In this document: one piece after another, positions 46,499 to 58,994 of the stretch
How positions within the stretch are numbered: the first letter of the stretch is position 1
Layout: each line of letters opens with the position of its first letter
Assembly: GCF_050624435.1 (NCBI RefSeq)
Contig: NC_134547.1
Coordinates: 29,622,419 to 29,686,418, forward strand
Length of the DNA: 64,000 nt
From: Tenrec ecaudatus
Lineage: Eukaryota; Chordata; Mammalia; Afrosoricida; Tenrecidae
Direction of reading: 5' to 3'
Position numbers and translations under genes: made by a program
Notes under the pieces: model-generated
What the model was told of the DNA's origin: nothing
The model's database searches: none
Seen by the model: the letters and a program-made list of their open reading frames with translations, nothing else

Positions 46499-47033
46499 CT
46501 ACTCAGAGTGTGAGAGGGACAGGGGCTAGGCTAGAGTCTTTGAAGAGGGGAAAGATTTTAAATCACTGTTCTGGAAATTGGGAAAGAGAATACATTGATT
46601 TAGCAACACAACAGAATTTCTGGGCAATGTTGAGGACCGAGATGAGATGAGCAATCATGACTTTCTAGTAGAATCATCTTGCCTTACATTAAATATGATG
46701 AGATTATAGTATTGTTTTCACTAATGATCTCTACTTTAGCTCTAGGTTCTAATACTCATTGCAATGGCTACACAAAACTCATCAGACAATATTCGTGATT
46801 GAAGGGTTTATTAAGGAAGTTGACAGGTTATGATCCGATTGAGAAGTGCTCATTTTTTATCAGGACATGATAAATTGTTTATCAGGCCATGTCACAAAGT
46901 TCTTTCAGGTCTGCTGATAAATGCCCAAGGGGGCATACCACTCTGCTATAAACCTCAACTCGAAGGCATGCAGCTCAAGCTCTGTGGGTCAACAAACCCA
47001 GGTCTCTGAATTAAGTGCCCAGACCCACCTGTT
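46499..47033. other. Unassigned, possibly LTR-derived
   Basis: The minus strand near 46990-46790 ends with 'cttaataaacccttcaatc', an LTR-like polyadenylation layout. I cannot place it in a family. Confidence 0.3.
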
Positions 47034-47290
47034 TTAGTTAGCTTTATTGTGCCAACCTGGCCAGTGAACAGATGTAGGATTAATTGAAAGGAAGTTTAAT
47101 TGAAGGGGGCGAGATAAATGGCTCAGCAAACCTTCCCTTTCTATCTTGCTCTCTGATGGCCAGACCAGTTGTGGTTGCCTTACCTAGTTCTGCACCTTAG
47201 CTGGCAAGGCTCACTTCCTTCGAGACATCCATGAGGAGAAGCCACATGGACCTACCCTGATACAACCTTGGGTGCTGGAGTCTCAGAAAA
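47034..47290 (+). mobile_element. LTR-like element, 5' half, plus strand
   Basis: It starts 'ttagttagctttattgtgccaacctggcc' and follows the LTR at 40565 to 'gggtgctggagtctcag', where it stops. Confidence 0.75.
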
Positions 47291-47596
47291 CTGAGACACT
47301 GATCATGTGTGTTAGATCACACTGTAGGGAAGTGATGAAGCCATGTACAACCCTTCACTCTTGCACACTTTCCTCCAAATCAGAGGGAAGGATAATAGAA
47401 AAGGACATGCGCTATGTAACGTAGGCTTGACGACGCGGACTATCTGTGTGAAGGACACATTTATTTCAGCAATGGTAATGTAATAAGTGCTAGATATTTG
47501 GCAATCAAATAGATTTTAAAGATGATTTGCTAGTTACTTTACATTTGAATATTTAAAATAGTACATGCTGAGTTTGGATATTAACTTGTAGTTTAT
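47291..47596. other. Unassigned intervening DNA
   Basis: Nothing recognised. Confidence 0.4.
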
Positions 47597-49125
47597 ATCA
47601 TTGGGGGCTCTTACAGCTCTTATCACAATCCATCCATCCATTGTGTCAAGCACCTTTGTACATATGTTGTCATCATCATTTTCAAAACATTTCTTTCTAC
47701 TTGAGCCCTTGGTATCAGCTCATTTTCACCCTCTTCCACCCTTCCTCCCTCATGAACTCTTGATAATTTATAACTTTTAAAATAAATTATCTGACTGCTG
47801 CCTCCCTTCACCCACTTTTCTGTTGTCTGTCCCCCTGGGAAAGGGTTATATGTCCAACATTGTGATCGGTTCCCCCTTTCTGCCCCTACCTTCCCCTCCT
47901 GGTATTGCTACTCTCATTATTCCACTGATAACTACCTTTGCTGTGTCCCCAAATTTTGGTACATCAAATTCTCATTTCCGTTGGTTTATAGAAATGTCCT
48001 AATTTCATCTCTGATCTGGGCCACTATGCACTCCTTTTGCAATAGAGAATTATTTATCCTCCAATTGTTTTGCCCTTGTTTTCTTAATTGGCCTTTTGTT
48101 GATTTCCAGCCTTATGGCATAGTTGTCAGAAAAATAAGTCTTGTATGATCTCAGTGAGCTTGAATTTACACAGATTCAACCTGTGTCCCAGCATGTGGTC
48201 TCTCTTCGAGTGTGTGTTATGTGCGCTTGAAAGGAATGTGATTTTTTTTGCATTTGGGAGGACAGCACTGAAAGAATCAGGTCAAATAATCTAATCACAA
48301 TGTTTACTTCTGTAGTCTCCTTGTTAAGCTTCTTTCCCTGTGATCTATCTTTCTCAGAGAGCAGTGTATTAAAGTCACCTACAATAATTGTTGAGTCTGT
48401 CATTTCTGTTTTCATCTTTTGGAGTGTTTGATTGATGAGTTTTGGGGGTCTGTCGTTGGGTGCATATATATTTATTATGCTCACCGATTCTAGCCTACTG
48501 TTCCCTTGAGCTTTATACAGTGCTTCTGCTTGTCTCTTGTTATGGCTTGCACCTTGAGATCAATTTTGTCTGAGATTATGATTGAAACTCCTAGATTTTT
48601 TTTTGAATTGCCACTTTCTTGGAATATTTTCCTCTAGCCTTCGATTCTCAGTCTCTTTTTGTCTGTAATCTTTAGATGAGTCTTCTGTAGGCAGTAGATA
48701 AATGGATTGTACTTTCTAAGCCAGAATGCTAGCCTCTGCCTTTTAATGCCTGAGTTCAGTCCATTCATGTTTAGTGTTATTACATCCATCTGTGGACTCT
48801 GTGCTGTCAACTTTTACCTTTTGTGTTGGGTGTTTTCCTACCTCCCTTTCTTATCATTGTGTTGTGTGTGTGATTCATTCTTGACTTCTTTGTACCCTTG
48901 AGCCAATGCTATATTGGGGGATGTTTTCTCTTTGTTGCCCTCTGGATGGGGTTGTTCTATATGTTGGTCTCTTATTTGTGCTTGGTGAGTGCTTTCATTT
49001 GCCCATACTGGGTTGGCATCGATCTTTTGTAGGGCTGGGTTTCTTTTAATTTATTCTTTGTTTTCCCTGGTCTGGGAAGACTCTTACTTCTCCATCTATC
49101 TTGATAGATAATTTCTCTGGGTTTG
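47597..49125 (-). mobile_element. Internally deleted L1, minus strand: 3' UTR tip, ORF2 endonuclease, ORF1 end
   Basis: 47597-47915 is the L1 3' tip and distal 3' UTR. At about 47916 it jumps directly to ORF2 endonuclease text (antisense), running to about 48790, then the ORF1-ORF2 spacer and the end of ORF1 to about 49125. The frame at 48484-48176 (-) encodes NIYAPN and STIIVGDFNTLLS, the endonuclease Asp/Asn motif, which is intact. RT and the C-terminus are absent. Confidence 0.8.
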
Positions 49126-49790
49126 TTGACAGTCCCCTCTCTTTTTCCTGCCTCCCCCTCTCCCGTGTCTTCCCAGAACCATTGGTCTTGTTGTTCTCTC
49201 CTCCAGATAGTTTATCTAGCCTCTCTTATCTAGATAGACATGCAGAGAAAATAATAAGCACAAAAACAAGACACAAAAAAAAGAATCACAAAAGAAAACA
49301 AAACAGCAACAAAAGAAAAGCCTATAAATAGTTGCAAGTCTGTTTGTTGACATTTAGGAGTGTTTTCCAGTCAAGTCTGACGGGGTGCCACTCCATGGCT
49401 CCAAAGTCTATTTTTGGTATTCCCCAGGGACTTCATTGCTTTCCTCCCTTTGCTGCTCTGTTGTGTGCCCTTAGCGTTTTGCTCCGGTGTGGTGGGCTCA
49501 GATAGGACAAATCCCACACTGTGTCTCCAGTATTGCCCTCCATAGGGATATGGGTCAGTGAGGGACGTTGTGTCTCATGGTGGGGTTGTCCCTATGGTCC
49601 TCTCTGTGCATTGGCTACTCTGAGCAGGAATATTGTCCTTGGGGATTTGTGGGCCAGGATGTGTTCCACTCTCTCTCTATCCCTCTTCGTTTGCTTCTGT
49701 GTGCTCTGATCATACGCACTCCTCTCCCTGAGCTGTAGCTTCAGTGCTGTCCTCTGAAGTGCATTCCTCTGGGTGGGGTGGGGAGCAGAT
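49126..49790 (-). mobile_element. L1 mid 3' UTR fragment, minus strand, joined upstream of ORF1
   Basis: It matches 4640-5290 and 54715-55390 (A-rich tract, 'tttaggagtgttttccagtcaagtctg'). It lacks its own terminus. It joins ORF1 text at 49121-49130, where both partners share 'tgggttt', pointing to a rearrangement through short homology. Confidence 0.75.
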
Positions 49791-50081
49791 ATCTTCCATT
49801 CTTTTTATTAGTTGGTGTTTCATAGAGGGACTTCTATTCCCTTCTGCTTCCTCATTTGGATAAGCCATTACTTCTCTTTTCTATGTGTTTCTTGTGATTT
49901 TGTTGTTATTCAGACATTTGAATTTCTGAAGATGTTAACTTTCTTTTCTTTCTTTCTTTCTTATTATTATTTTGGTTTAACTTACTAGTTCTCAATATTA
50001 TGTATTTCATCCACATGGCTTCCTCCAAAATGCTTAAGACACACAGTCTTGGTTCTCCCTCTCTTTGATAGCTCCTTCACC
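49791..50081. other. Host sequence left of an L1 insertion
   Basis: T-rich, with a TTTC run near 49940-49962. It is continuous with 52365 onward if the L1 and one TSD copy are removed. Not classified; may be old LINE debris. Confidence 0.45.
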
Positions 50082-50094
50082 CCTTCTAATTTTT

Positions 50095-52351
50095 TTAAAG
50101 ATCATTTTATTGGGGGCTCTTATAACTCTTGTTATAATCCATACATTAATTGTATCCGACATATTCATACATATATTCCATCGTTCTTTTCTAGACATTT
50201 ACTTTCTACTGAGCCCTTGGGATCAGGTCCTTTTTTTTGTCCTCCCCACCTCCCCCACACCCCACCCTTGTGGCCCCTTGGTAGATTGTTAATTATTTTC
50301 AAATATCACACCAGCCACTATCTCCCTTCCTCCGTTTTCTGTTGTTCTTCCCCCCGGATGTGGGTGTGTGGTTATGTGCCATTCATTGCAATCGGTACCC
50401 TCTTCCTCCCGACCGGTTCCCATCTTCCCTTTACCCTTTTATTATAGCTATTCCCACTCCTGTTCCTGAGTTCCGTGTGTCATGAGCTTTATCTCTTGCC
50501 TATACCTATGTACATGCTCCTGTCTAGCCCAGAGTGGGAAGCAGCACTGGGGTCATGATAGTGGAGGGTGAGGAGGCCTCAAGGGATCAGAGGTATATTG
50601 CATGATCCATCAGTGCTCTACTGCACCCTGATTGACTCAACCCCTCCCTGTAACCCCTCTGTGGGGGGATATTCCGTTGTCCACAGATGGGCTTTGGGTC
50701 TCTGCTCCAATGCCTCTCATTCTCCCCATCATGTTTTTGTTTGTTTGTTGCTATGAATCTTTGATTCCTGTTGCCCAGTCTTGATGCCATGTCATGATTC
50801 CACTGGTGGTGTGCTTCTTCCATGTGGGCTGGTTGCTTCACTATTGGATGGGCACTTATTTAACTTCTCGCCTTTAAGACCCCAGATTTTGTATCTTTTA
50901 ATAGCTGGGAACCACCCTCTCTCTTTACCACATCTGCTTATGCACCCATTTTGTCTTCAGCAATCATGTCAGGGGGGTGGCAGGTGGGGTGGTGAGCATC
51001 ACAAAATGCCATTTTGTTAGAACAAAGTGTTCTTGTATTGAGTGAGGTATGAGCTGAGGGCCAAGGTCCGTCGATAGCCTTAGTGTATTGCCTGTGTGTA
51101 CATAGGCCTAGAACTTACATCTGTTTCCTTTTTGCCTCCTCCTGCCCCGCCATCATTTCCCCCCTTCTTCCACCTCTTAATGCTTCCTCTCAGCTAGATT
51201 GGTGTTGCTTTAATACACCCAGGATCTCTACACCCTCCTAGATGTTGGTTTCAATTCCCTAGTTGTTCCCCTGTCCATCGTGCTGTCCACTCACCACACC
51301 TTTCTCTCCACCTCCTTCTTCCCCCAAGACCCTCTGGGGTCATTGACCCATTGTTTTCTCCCCAAGCGTCCCTCCCATGTCCGTCCCATATAAGTAGGCA
51401 AACCAGTAATGTCCTTCTTGGTTTGCTTCCATGCGGGCATGGTAAGTCCATTCCTCCTCCCAACCTGAAGGTCTAGTGTTGCTCTGCGACACACACTTCC
51501 AGGGGGAGGTCAGCTTGGCTCTGGTTGGGGTCGGCCCCGTAGCCCAATCTTTTCATGCATTTCTCTGCATGGTTACGTTGCCCTCAAGGTTGGATGCACC
51601 ATGGTAGGGTCTGTATGCACACTCTAATTCTGTGGAGACATAACCAATATTCTCCCCCCATGTCATCATCTCAGTTTCTCCCCTCCTCCTGCCACACGCA
51701 CCCTGTTATCCCTCCTCTTCCCCCCCTTTCCCCTTCTGTATGTTGGATTCACCTGGACCTCCTTGGGTTTGGTCTGAACTCCACCCGACTGCCTGTGCCT
51801 CCACCCATATATTGTGAGATAAGTGTTTTTTCTTCTATTCATACTGTGCTGATTATACTTACCTCAGGGGACTCATCTTTTACTTGTCCTTTTGTGATTG
51901 ACTGACCTCGCTTAGCAGAATTTCTCCCAACTCTTCCCATGATACTCCATTGTGTGTACATGCCAGTTTACTAATCCACTCGTCTCTTGATGGAAATTTA
52001 GGTTGTTTCCAACTCTATGCCATTATGAATTGCACTGCAATAAACATCGGAGCGCAGATGACTGGTCATGTTTTATTCCTTGCCTCTTCTGGGCATATGC
52101 CCAGTAGAGGGATAGCTGGGTCATAAGGTAGATTGATTTCCGTTTTCTTTAAATATCACCAGATTGCTTTCCCCAGTGACTATACATATCTACACAGCCA
52201 CCAGCAATTAAGGAGCGTTCCTATTTCACCACAGCCCCCCCCCCCCCCACACACACACACATTTTTCCTCTTCGATTTTCTAATTTGGGATATCCTCAAG
52301 GATGTTAGATGGTATCTCATGGTTGTTTTAATTTGCATTTCTCTTATGGTA
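50095..52351 (-). mobile_element. 5'-truncated L1, minus strand, 13-bp TSD
   Basis: TSD CCTTCTAATTTTT at 50082-50094 and 52352-52364. The 3' UTR (50095 to about 51830) is of the same type as at 1-1395 and carries one unit of the 248-bp repeat (about 50740-51000). About 51830-52351 is the ORF2 C-terminal end, broken. A C-run followed by CA repeats is at 52234-52260. Confidence 0.92.
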
Positions 52352-52364
52352 CCTTCTAATTTTT

Positions 52365-53202
52365 CCTAAGCTTCTTTTTCTGATCCATGGAGGGTACCTT
52401 AGGTAAAGCATGGGCAAACTTTCCTCCAGAAGGGTTGGCACTCCCCAGAAATACCTCTGAGAATTTTGCCTTGGTCTCAGAGTTCCAGGGCCCCTGTGGT
52501 GGTTGGAGGAACACTTTCTTTTTCCGTGACCCATCTCTTGACCCACTGTGGGGAATTTCTTCAGTCAACAGGTATAAGGTAGGGGAGGGACCATGACATT
52601 CAGAATGGACCCCCAAGGGAATTTGCCTTATTACTATTAGAGCCACACACTCACTGGGTGTGCTGAGTATGTGTGTAGCCTCCCCTGAAGATGCCTGCTT
52701 CCTAGCAGAGTGTAGAAGCAGTATCAGTTTGACATTGCCTGAGAGGGCATGTAGAGATCTCCAAACTGACATTAGTGAATTCTGTCTTGTTGTTTTGAGG
52801 GGCCTTAAATCTGAGATGTGCAATGGTCAGAAAGAGCTCTGTCTATGGTAGGCACTGGAAGGGCACCTACTATATCAATTCAGTCATCCATCAGCCACTC
52901 ATGACCAGGGGAGGAGCTGCCAGATATTGTACCACTATGCCATTATGCCATATGGCTCACAGAATACTCTTGGTAGATTGTTGGCAGTGTGCAACGTCCA
53001 CTTAAGATACCTTTTTCCTAGCCTTAGTCATTAGACCTCAGAACTGCTTTGAGGTGGGGTTAAGGTAAGCAGACAGACTCACAATGACCTCGTGGAGATT
53101 CTTTTCTATTGATTTTGTTTGGGTATGCAGGCCGGCAGGCAGGCAGGCAGGAAGCTGCCTATGGGAGCTACTAGCATGCTCCAAATGGATGTCCAGCACG
53201 TA
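52365..53202. other. Unassigned DNA between two L1 insertions, with a 155-codon minus frame
   Basis: A minus-strand frame of 155 codons (52823-52356) overlaps the TSD at its end. No motif recognised; competing plus-strand frames exist. A GGCA run at 53129-53150 is a small microsatellite. It may be an old LTR or host intergenic DNA. Confidence 0.3.
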
Positions 53203-55877
53203 TACCTTGTTGATTTTTTCTCTTTTTAAAATCATTTTATTAGGGACTCATACAACTCCTATTACAATCCATACATACATCAATTGTGTAAAGCACATTT
53301 GTACATTCGTTGCCCTTGTCATTCTCAAAATATTTGCTCTCCACCCAAGCCCCTGGCATCACCTCCTCACCTTTTCCCTTCCCTTCCCACTCCCACTCCC
53401 CCTCCCTCATGAACCCTTGATAATTTAAAAATTATTATTTTGTCATATCTTGCTCTGTCCGTCTCCCTTCCCCCACTTTTCTGTTGTATGTCCCCCAGGG
53501 AGGAGGTCACATGTAGATCCTTGAAATAGGTTCCCCCTTTCCAATCCACCCTCCCTATGCCCTCCCAGTATCGCCACTCACACCACTGGTCCACGGGATC
53601 ATCCGCCCTGGCCTCCCTGTGTTTTCAGTTCCCATCTTTACCAGTGTACATCCTCTGGTCAGTCAGACTTGCAAGGTAGGATTCAGATCATGACAGTCGG
53701 GGAGTGGGGGAGGAAGCATTTAGGAACTAAAGGAAAGTTGTGTTTTTCATCATTGCTACATCGCACCCTGACTGTCTCGTCTCCTACCCAAGACCCTTCT
53801 GTAAGGGGATTCCAGTGGCCTACAAATGGGCTTTGGGTCTCCACTCCACACTTCCCCACTCATTCACTATGGTAAGATTTTTTATTCTGATGATGCTTAA
53901 TACCTGATCCCTTGACACTTTGTGATCGCACAGGGTGGTGTGCTTCTTCCATGTGGGCTTTGTTGCTTCTGAGCTAGATGGCCGCTTGTTTACCTTCAAG
54001 CCTTTAAGACCCCAGAAGGCTATATCTTTTGATAGCCGGGCACCATCAGCTTTCTTCAGCACATTTGCTTTTACACCTATCTGTCTTCAGCGATCATATC
54101 ATGGAGATGCGCATGCAATGTAATGATTTTTGTTCTTTGGTGCCTGATAACTGATCCCTTCAGCACCTCATGGTCACACATACTGGTGTGCTTCTTCCAT
54201 GTGGGCTTTATTGCTTCTTAGACAGATGGCCATTTGTTTACCTTCAAGCCTTTATGACCCCAGATGCTATCTCTTTTGATAGCTGGACACCATCAGCTTT
54301 CTTCACCACGTTTAGTTGTTCACCCACTTTGCCTTTAGCGGTTGTGTTGGGAAGGTGAGCATCATAGAATGCCAATGTAATAGAAAAAAGTGTTCTTGCA
54401 TTGAGGGAGTACTTTGAGTGGAGGTCCAATGTCCCTTTGCTACCTTAATACTAAACTTATAAATATATGTACATAGATCTATTTCCCCATCCCGGTGTAT
54501 AAATATATTTGCATATGTACATGTCTTTATCTAGACCTCTATAAATGCCCTCTGCCTCCCAGCTCTTTCCTCTATTTCTTTTTACTTCTCTCCTGTCCCA
54601 CTATCATGCTCAGTCCCCACCAGGATTTCAGCAATTCCTTTTAGTTACATTACCTTAATCATGCCCAACCAGGCCTCCCACACCCTCCTCACCACCGATT
54701 TGGATCACTTGTTGTTCCCTTGTCCCTGAGTTTATTAACACCACTACCTTTCCCCCCACCTCCCCGTCTCCCATGTCTCCATGGAACTTTCGGTCCCATT
54801 GTTTTCTCTTCCAATTGTTAATCCAGCCTATCTTATTTAGACAGACCTGTGGAGATAATAAGCACAAAAACAAGACAGAGCACAACCAAGCAACAATATA
54901 CAACAAAACAACAACAAACCAATGACAAAAACAAAACAAGAAAGAAAAGCTTGTAGTTGGTTCAAGGATTGTTTATTGACCTTTAGGAGGCCAGTTTTCC
55001 AATCCAGTCTGTTGGGGCTCCATGCCCTGGCCCCAAGGTACATCTTCAGCATTCCCTGGTGACTTCGCCTCTCCATTCCCTTGCTGTTCTGTTGAACCCC
55101 ATAATGTTTTGCCTCAGTGTGGCGGGATCTGATTGGGTGCAATTCCTTCACTGTGTCTCCAGTATTGTCGCCTGTAGGGCTATGGGTCAGTGAGGGACGT
55201 TATGTCTCATAGTAGGGCTGGTCATGTGGGCTGGCTGTTCTAATAGGGAACATCGACCTCCTGGTGGGCCATGATGTGCTCCACTCTCTCTTCCTCCCCC
55301 TTATCTGTTCCCATGTGCTCCGATCAGATATGTCCCTCTTCCGGAGCTATAGATTCAGTGCTGTTCTTGGAAATAAATTCTTCTGCAGGGAGGGGCAAAT
55401 GTCCCTTTAGTAGTTGGAGTTGGGGGCTGACCCTCCAGACCTCTCCACTGGTTTCCTACTCCATGCCGACATGTTGAATTCACATCTTGGAGCATTGGGT
55501 TGAAATCTGGTCCCTCTTTCCCTGTGGAGACACAAACAATACCCTCCCCTTGGGTGGGTTTGTGCCCTGTGCCCCTGCTACCCCTTTTATTATTATTATT
55601 TTCCTTTGCCCACCTCCTTTTTAGTTGTCTATCATGCGTATCCCTGTATTTGGTGTGGTCCCTGCCATATTACATGGTCCTCACTCCAAGAATATTTGTA
55701 TACTGTAGTTTTTTCCCTATGCCCCATTTGCCTTTTTTTTTTTTAAGCTTACCTCAGCAGCCTTTCAAGTCTTTGTATATTTAAGTCAATGCTATCTTGA
55801 GGTCTGTTTTCTCTTTTTTGCCTTCTGGGTGAGGTTGTTCTACGTGGTGGTCTCTTATTTATGATTGGTGAGTGTTC

Positions 55878-56780
55878 TGTCTATACTGGGTTGGCAAGGA
55901 TCTTTTGTATGGCTGGGTTTCTTCTAACATGTTCTTTGAGTTTTTCCTTGTCTGGGAAGACTCTTACTTCTCCATCTATCTTGATCGATAATTTGGTGGG
56001 GTATAATATTCTTGGGTTTACATTGTTTTCCTTCAATTTTTGGAATATGTTACTCCACTCTCTCCTCTTCTTCATAGTTTCTGCTGATAGGTCTGAGCAT
56101 ATTCTTATTTGGGAACCTTAATATGTAATTGCTTGTTTTTCCCTAGCGGATCTCATGATTTTCGCCTTTTCCTCAAAGTTGGATAGTTTAACTATTATGT
56201 GCCTTGGTGACTTCTTCTTGGGAACCAGTCTTGCTGGGGTTCTTTCAGCCTCCTGAATGGTTGCTTGGTTTTCATTCACTAAGCTGGGGAAGCTTTCCTT
56301 CAAGAATTCTCTCACTATTGCTGCAGATGACTTCTTTGTTGTGTCTTACTCCAGTAAGCCAATAATTCTAATGTTGTTCCACTTCATAGCATCAGACATA
56401 GCTCTTAGGTTTTCTTCAGCTTCTCTGATGATCTTATTAGATTTTTGTTCACGTTTGTTGAAGTCTGCTTGGCTGTCCTCCAAGTCACTGATGCGGTTCT
56501 CTGATTCCTCCAGGCACTTCTCGAGGTCCATGGTTTTTCTTATCTCCTCCCTAAGCTCCTGTATTTCTTTGATTTATGGCTTTTACCTCTTCTATCATTT
56601 CATCCTTTTTCTGTATTGTTTCCCTTATATCCTCTATGACTCCAAGTAGCATTCTGGAAATTTCTTTCTCTGACAGCTCAATGTCTGCTTCCTCTATGCA
56701 TGTCATTATGTTCAGGACATCTTCTGGCATTGCCTTTTGTTTCTCCCATTTTTTCATTGTTGGCTGATGGCTGTTCACAT
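55878..56780 (-). pseudogene. L1 ORF1p pseudogene, least decayed copy in the window
   Basis: Order on the minus strand: N-terminus (56778-56551) with a charged coiled coil; the coiled-coil continuation (56531-56346: LEESENRISDLEDSQADFNKR); then the RRM part (56315-56118: SPRHIIVKLSNFEEKAK); then the CTD (about 56117-55881) ending KILANPV. I see a frameshift near 56550-56570 and two nonsense codons, near 56343 and 56118. The rest reads through, about 300 codons in total, close to the family's length. ORF1p binds L1 RNA as a trimer. Confidence 0.85.
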
Positions 56781-57284
56781 TGCTTTGTTTTAGATGAGCC
56801 AGGTGCCATTTTCCAGGGAGAGAGCACTGGCTCTCTGCCTACAGCTTATTTCACTATGGGATTAACCTATCATTTTATCCTCCTGTGGCTTCCCTCTCAG
56901 GGGAGTGCCCCAGAAGGCTGGTGGGTTGCCTGCTTTGGTGTTGTGGAGGTTGGGCAGAGGTTCCTGCATCAGCTTGGAATGTTGAGGAGTGTTGGCTGAG
57001 CTACTTTAGGACCCCAGGCACACAGTCAGGAATTCCCCGGTAAGAAGTTGAGCAGAGTATCCCCTGGTGGAGGTCAGCGGGGCTTTCCCCAACCTCAGGC
57101 TAGCTACACAGGGTGGAGCTCACCTAGCTGGGTGTGGCACAGGTGTAAATGCCCTAGGCCAAGGGGAGTGGTCTGGAGGTTAACAATAGTGTGTGAGTGA
57201 CCAAGAAAGAGACAAAGAGGAGGGAAAAAAATTACAAAGCAAGCCCACTGAGCCTGTGGGGGCAGAGGAGGGAGAAGTATAGTG

Positions 57285-57545
57285 AAGAGATGGAAATAAA
57301 TGCAACAATTTAACTGAGTCAGTGGAGCCAGTGGAGCTCCATGGGTTTAGTCTCTGCCCTGAGGCAGCAGCAGCAAGCTGTGGCTGTGGTGAGGAAAAAG
57401 CCCCTGCACAGCGCCCCAAGACTGAGGAGGGCACAGGGAGAAGAGATGGAAACAAGGGTAACAATGTAGCTGAACCCCATCCCTGCCTGTGGAGCTGCAA
57501 GTGTCCAGGCAGGTGGTAGCAAACTGTGGCTGTGTTGAGACCCGC
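57285..57545 (-). repeat. Duplicated block in L1 5' UTR
   Basis: Two diverged copies (about 57285-57410 and 57437-57545) share 'gagatggaaa…aacaa', 'gtggagct' and 'gcaa.ctgtggctgtg.tgag'. The other two L1 5' UTRs of the window have a single copy. Confidence 0.65.
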
Positions 57546-57989
57546 CCTACAGGCACGAATGGTCCCAGCTCCGGTAGAGACAGTGGTGGGGCCAAGGTCA
57601 AGCCTCAGCTGTCCTCCACTGAGGTAAGACAAAAGCCCCCAGCCCCACAAAACCCCGTGGGTCTGTGCCTACTTATCTTTATGATGCTCCTTCTGCATTC
57701 CAGCAGTGTTGAATTTTCCTCTAAGCAACTCTCCTGGGTTGAATTCTGCGGCATCCCTCTGGTATGTGTTACTCCATCGCCATCTTGCCGGAAGTCCCTA
57801 CCTTGTTGATTTTACAGGGAAAAAAATGGGACCTACCTCTTAGTAGAGAAGAGAATGTGATGGTTAAAGATCCAGGCTCTTTTGCTGGGACTACATCCCA
57901 GCTCATGGCAGCTGATGGAAGTGACTGGGGAGGGGCTGGGATGGTGGGAGAAGCAATATTCCTGCTGTCAGAAACTATTGCTACAGAAT

Positions 57990-58800
57990 CATGTTGTTAT
58001 GTGTCATCAAGTGGGTTTTTACTCATAGCGACCCCTACATGCAGTAGAACAAAACGCTGCCCAGCCTTATGCCATTTTCACAATTGTTGTTTGAGCCCAT
58101 TGTTGCAGCCACTGAATCAAATCCACCTCCTTGAAGTCTTCCTCCTTTTTGCCGACCTTCTACTTTACCAAATATGACGTCCTTATTCAGGGACTGCTCT
58201 CTCCTGATAACAAGTCCAAAGTAGTTGAGACTCTTGCTTCTAAGGAGCGTTCTGGCTGCACTTCTTCCAGGGCCGGCTTGTTTGATTTTTGGCAGTCCAC
58301 AGTTCTTTCGATAGTCTTCTCTTCTTCCCCAGTACCACATTCCAAATGCGTCGGTTCTTCTGTCATCTGCCTACTTGTTGTCCAACTTTCACATGCGTTT
58401 CAGGCAAATGAAAATACCATGGCTCGGGTCAGGTGCATCCTAATCCTCCAAGTGACATCCTTGTTCTTCAAATTTTAAAGAGGTTTGTGCATCAGATTTG
58501 CCCCATGAGCTAAGTAATTTGATTTCTTGACTGTTGCTTCTGTTAGCATTGGTTGTGGCTACAAGGAAGATGAAATCCATGACAATCCAATCCCTTCTCC
58601 GTTTACCATGTTTTGTATTCATGCAGATTTCCCCCCCCCCCTTTATATCGTGTTGTTATCCATACTGAAGGCTGCAGCCCTTGATCTTAATAAACACTTC
58701 ATGTCCTCTTCACTTTCAGCAAGCAAAGTTGTGTCATCCACATAGGGCAGGTTGCTAAAATGTCTTCCTCCGAACCTGATGCCATGTTCTTCTTCCTTCT
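57990..58800 (-). mobile_element. RTE LINE, minus strand, 3' half
   Basis: The tail 'tactcatagcgacccctacatgc' is at the left. The RTE RT box PYVDDTTLLAESEEDMKCLL is encoded near 58755-58690 on the minus strand, with both aspartates kept and V in place of A. The copy breaks off near 58800 and seems to resume at 61855. Confidence 0.85.
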
Positions 58801-58994
58801 TATGGCCCATATTTAGCTTTTTATGTATGACGGCCTTATTTGCAACTTTTTTTGGCACAAAGAGGAACAAATTCAATAGTTTAACACAAGATATCACAGC
58901 CAATCCTATCAAATCAAAGAAGGTCCATCTCGAATGTTCATCTAATTGACCAAAGATGACACAACACTGATTCTTCATATGCAATACCCCCCGC
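58801..58994. other. Unassigned short segment
   Basis: AT-rich filler between the RTE copy and the NME-like pseudogene. Confidence 0.4.

Larger units (their letters stand above)
53218..57798 (-). mobile_element. L1 with both ends and TSD but without ORF2, minus strand
   Basis: TSD TACCTTGTTGATTTT at 53203-53217 and 57799-57813, perfect over 15 bp. Minus-strand order: 5' head with CAAGATGGCG at about 57775-57790, 5' UTR to 56780, ORF1 (56780-55878), ORF1-ORF2 spacer (about 55870-55785), then 3' UTR (about 55750 to the terminus at 53225). All of ORF2, nearly 4 kb in a normal L1, is missing. The 3' UTR has two ~248-bp units (53874 and 54122). The 5' UTR has an extra duplicated block (57285-57545). 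The structure is that of a HAL1-like half-L1, either mobilised in trans or deleted later. Confidence 0.9.

Noticed and set aside
57180..57650. 156-codon minus-strand frame
   Set aside because: Lies within an L1 5' UTR and has no L1 protein similarity; a similar chance frame occurs at 11886-12527.
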